A stretch of 64,000 nucleotides of DNA, from the NCBI RefSeq assembly GCF_003173355.1, contig NZ_QGMY01000016.1, forward strand, positions 1-64,000, in the 5' to 3' direction. This DNA is from Methanospirillum lacunae. Lineage in GTDB: Archaea > Halobacteriota > Methanomicrobia > Methanomicrobiales > Methanospirillaceae. The position numbers and the translations under genes were made by a program. Below the pieces are notes generated by a model. That model was not told the DNA's origin and searched no databases. It was given only the letters and a program-made list of their open reading frames with translations. Of the stretch, positions 61,822 through 64,000 are shown one piece after another; position 1 is the stretch's first letter; each line of letters starts with the position of its first letter.

Positions 61822-62772
61822 ATGCGTGAAGGTACATACATACACATGGACTGCGATATTCCGGTCAGACAGGCTCATCTCAAGCCGGGAATGAGTGTCA
61901 ATGATCTGGTCACGGTGATGGAGCAGGCTGGTGCGTATAATGGAGGTGCTTTCTCCCGTGCTGTCTCCATCTACACATCCATGCTTACCGATGCACGGGC
62001 CACCCGATTCCTTGGATTCGCCGGGGCAATGGTTCCCGCAGGAATGGGAGGAATCGTTAGTGATCTGATCCGGGACGGACGAGTTGATGCCCTCGTCTCA
62101 ACCGGGGCAAACCTCACTCATGATGTGATTGAGGCGATTGGCTGCCACCATTTCAAAGGAACGGAGCGTTGCAATGATGTGGATCTCAGACACGAAGAGA
62201 TAAACAGGATATACGATGTCTACCTCCCTAACGATGCCTTCATCGCTTTTGAAGAGTTTATGCAGGGAGTATACAGTGAACTGGAAGACGGGAGTGTCAT
62301 CTCTATTAGTGATCTCCTTGCCCACATCGGATCAAAGCTTGAGACAGGGATCCTTGCAACGGCAGCGAGACACAATATTCCGGTTTTCTGTCCTGCCATT
62401 CAGGACTCGATGATAGGTCTTCAGTACTGGCTCTTCCGTCAGGGGAGAAAAGTAACAGTTGATGCCTTTGCTGATATGACAAAGATCATCGATCTCTGTT
62501 TTGAATCTGAGAGAGCAGGAGCCCTCTTTATCGGGGGAGGGGTTCCGAAAAACTTCATCCTCCAGAGTATGCTGATGACTCCGAAAGGGTTTACCTACGC
62601 AATTCAACTGACCGGTGACAGGCCAGATCTGGGTGGTCTTTCAGGGGCAACCCTTGACGAGGCACGATCCTGGGGAAAAGTGGAAGAAGATGCAGAGACT
62701 GTGACTGTTTATTGTGACGCCACAATTACTTTCCCACTGCTTGTTGCAACAGCGATGGAGAGAATTTCGTGA
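61822..62772 (+). CDS. dys: Deoxyhypusine synthase
   Basis: A 316-residue enzyme that moves the aminobutyl group of spermidine onto a lysine of initiation factor aIF5A. NAD-binding and active-site segments SVNDLVTVMEQAG, DALVSTGANLTHD and the lysine in FIGGGVPKNFILQ are present. The ATG at 61822 is used; a TTG at 61819 is the alternative. The stop overlaps the GTG of pyrF by four bases (GTGA). Confidence 0.95.
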   Translation: MREGTYIHMDCDIPVRQAHLKPGMSVNDLVTVMEQAGAYNGGAFSRAVSIYTSMLTDARATRFLGFAGAMVPAGMGGIVSDLIRDGRVDALVSTGANLTHDVIEAIGCHHFKGTERCNDVDLRHEEINRIYDVYLPNDAFIAFEEFMQGVYSELEDGSVISISDLLAHIGSKLETGILATAARHNIPVFCPAIQDSMIGLQYWLFRQGRKVTVDAFADMTKIIDLCFESERAGALFIGGGVPKNFILQSMLMTPKGFTYAIQLTGDRPDLGGLSGATLDEARSWGKVEEDAETVTVYCDATITFPLLVATAMERIS

Positions 62773-63413
62773 CCGACCTTATCCTTGCACTTGATCCGAC
62801 AACCAGAACAGATGCCATGCGGATCGCTTCAGCAGCAGCACCGCACATTGATGCAATAAAGATAGGGTATCCCCTCATCCTCGCCGAAGGTCTCGGTATT
62901 GCCAAAGAGCTAAAAGCATTTGGTCTCCCTCTTATTGCTGACTTCAAGGTTGCAGACATCCCAAATACCAACCAGCTCATTGCACAGCAGGTTTTTGAAG
63001 CAGGATTCTCAGGAATCATCTGCCATGGATTTCCGGGATCAGATTCGGTCAAGGCCTGCGTGAATGTTGCACATGACAATGGGGGAGAATGTTATGTGGT
63101 AGCCGAGATGAGTCATCCCGGAGGCGCTGAATTCTTCCAGAGCGGAACAGCAGAACGTATCGCCAGGGTGGTTATTGAAACCGGGGCTGATGGGATAATT
63201 GCACCTGCAACCAGGCCGGAGAGGACACGAATCCTGCGTGAGATTATTGGGACCAGAAAGATCCTTTCACCCGGTGTCGGAGCCCAGGGGGGGGATCCTG
63301 ACGCAATAGCCGGTCTTGTCGATGGCATTATTGTCGGCAGGGCTATTTATGAATCAAATGATCCCGGGGCAGCAGCTGCCCGTTATGCCTCACTTCGCGG
63401 AAAGCGAACATAA
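62769..63413 (+). CDS. pyrF: Orotidine 5'-phosphate decarboxylase
   Basis: A 214-residue TIM-barrel enzyme that makes UMP. The catalytic tetrad segment is ADFKVADIPNTN near residues 57-68, the N-terminal LALDPTTR strand and the phosphate loops SPGVGAQGG and IVGRAIY are in place. The GTG start lies within the dys stop. It follows deoxyhypusine synthase in one operon, with no functional link known. Confidence 0.96.
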   Translation: MTDLILALDPTTRTDAMRIASAAAPHIDAIKIGYPLILAEGLGIAKELKAFGLPLIADFKVADIPNTNQLIAQQVFEAGFSGIICHGFPGSDSVKACVNVAHDNGGECYVVAEMSHPGGAEFFQSGTAERIARVVIETGADGIIAPATRPERTRILREIIGTRKILSPGVGAQGGDPDAIAGLVDGIIVGRAIYESNDPGAAAARYASLRGKRT

Positions 63414-63477
63414 GAAAATCTGATGGTCTTCAATATTTCCAGATACTCTCATAAGGTCAAATTTAGTATGTATGTGT

Positions 63478-63840
63478 ATGATATGGAGTGAACAACAGCG
63501 CAAGATTGCTGCACAGTATTCATCAAAAGATGAGGTACCGGTTGCAGAGCGGCGTTATAAATGTCATTCCTGCCATCTCATCGTAGATGAAACACCATGT
63601 CCTGTTTGTGGTGAGAAGAACCTGGAGATCATGTGTCCGCTTGACACCTGCGATTGTGGTCATGAAATATCCTCAACAATCGAATATTGCCCACTTTGCG
63701 GTGAACCAGTCTGTCCTGAATGCGGGTCTCATGATGTCGTGCAGATCAGCAGGGTCACCGGGTACCTTCAGGATGTATCAGGCTGGAACGCAGGAAAGCA
63801 GCAGGAACTCAAAGACAGACACCGATATTCGGTTGTATGA
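63478..63840 (+). CDS. Free-standing NrdD-type glycyl-radical and zinc-ribbon domain protein
   Basis: A 120-residue protein with two cysteine-rich knuckle sets: CHSC/CPVC, then CPLC/CPEC, with further cysteines between. It ends with the stretch RVTGYLQDVSGWNAGKQQEL. That last part, with the zinc ribbon before it, matches the extreme C-terminus of anaerobic ribonucleotide reductase NrdD, where the glycine of RVTGY carries the catalytic radical. The catalytic 10-stranded barrel is absent. The start is either ATG 63478 or ATG 63472. It may be the C-terminal part of a split NrdD, a spare radical domain like YfiD, or a regulatory relic. The stop overlaps the next gene. Confidence 0.7.
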   Translation: MIWSEQQRKIAAQYSSKDEVPVAERRYKCHSCHLIVDETPCPVCGEKNLEIMCPLDTCDCGHEISSTIEYCPLCGEPVCPECGSHDVVQISRVTGYLQDVSGWNAGKQQELKDRHRYSVV

Positions 63841-64000
63841 GGTATTACCTCACAAAGGATACCCTCATTGTACGCGGCTCATTTCGTGCCTGCAGTACCG
63901 GGGATAATGGTGGCATTAAAAATGTCACATCTCTTTTAACCCAACAGGTACAGCCCTCAAATCCTGTTGAACATTCACTGTTGATTAGAAATGCAGCATA
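63837..64000 (+). CDS. Start of a probable adenosylcobinamide amidohydrolase (CbiZ-like), cut by the window end
   Basis: An open frame from the ATG at 63837 (overlapping the previous TGA) to the end of the window, 54 codons. The visible N-terminus, with DTLIVRG then FRACSTGDNGG, resembles CbiZ/DUF105 proteins, which cut amide bonds in cobinamide salvage. Only the first quarter is visible, so the assignment is tentative. It would tie in with cobamide metabolism. Confidence 0.4.
   Translation, partial: MRYYLTKDTLIVRGSFRACSTGDNGGIKNVTSLLTQQVQPSNPVEHSLLIRNAA

Overview
The window reads as a chromosomal segment of a methanogenic archaeon, most probably order Methanomicrobiales and close to Methanospirillum. 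That taxon is inferred from gene content, not from a database search. The archaeal signals are a group II thermosome, an AglB oligosaccharyltransferase, LSm and L37e, SepF, deoxyhypusine synthase, TiaS, a CoM/CoB-type fumarate reductase, TATA-type promoters and tRNA genes without an encoded CCA. No rRNA, CRISPR array or intact insertion sequence was seen. Genes lie on both strands in short, often overlapping operons.

Layout. 1-620: a 15-bp inverted repeat (one mismatch) brackets a small AT-rich ORF, possibly a mobile-element remnant. 621-5807: surface glycosylation (family 2 glycosyltransferase, AglB, mannose-1-phosphate guanylyltransferase), followed by an orphan periplasmic-binding lipoprotein. 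7190-14877: tRNA-Val, serA, purF, L37e and LSm on the minus strand; divergent PUA protein, SepF and ZPR1; then purM and aspartate kinase. 14922-19280: tfrA-tfrB with a DNA methyltransferase. 19287-24883: a glutaredoxin-thioredoxin reductase fusion and a block of secreted proteins, including a translationally coupled pair of a 7-repeat propeller/dockerin protein and a cohesin-like protein. 25038-29842: an oxidative-stress island (rubrerythrin, RadC-like protein, flavoproteins, zinc ribbon, a 41-residue desulforedoxin, CMD protein, peroxiredoxin).

31908-41070 is the most striking region. A MrfB-like exonuclease overlaps a MrfA-like helicase. They are followed by a coiled-coil protein and then a von Willebrand A / PP2C phosphatase / large kinase triad that matches the bacterial TerY-phosphorylation triad. 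41580-47559 holds tRNA-Gly and a tight tetrapyrrole operon (precorrin-2 dehydrogenase, hemA, hemB, hemL, hemC, uroporphyrinogen-III methyltransferase) with no hemD at its end. 47715-52634 holds tandem secreted proteins with PPC-like domains, a DUF1015 protein, RimI and a CARDB-CAP protein. 52670-56065 pairs a soluble REC-PAS-PAS chemoreceptor with CheW across a 590-base gene-free stretch. 56143-58771 is the thermosome and a COG1395-type regulator. 60336-64000 is a run of tiaS, a tautomerase, deoxyhypusine synthase, pyrF, a free-standing NrdD-type glycyl-radical domain and a truncated probable cbiZ.

How the parts fit: the AglB pathway would modify the sequon-rich secreted proteins at 22-25 kb; the redox island would protect an anaerobe from oxygen; the tetrapyrrole operon feeds F430, cobamide and sirohaem synthesis; and the helicase/nuclease plus phosphorylation triad look like a regulated DNA-damage or stress module. 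These links are inferences from neighbourhood and family knowledge.
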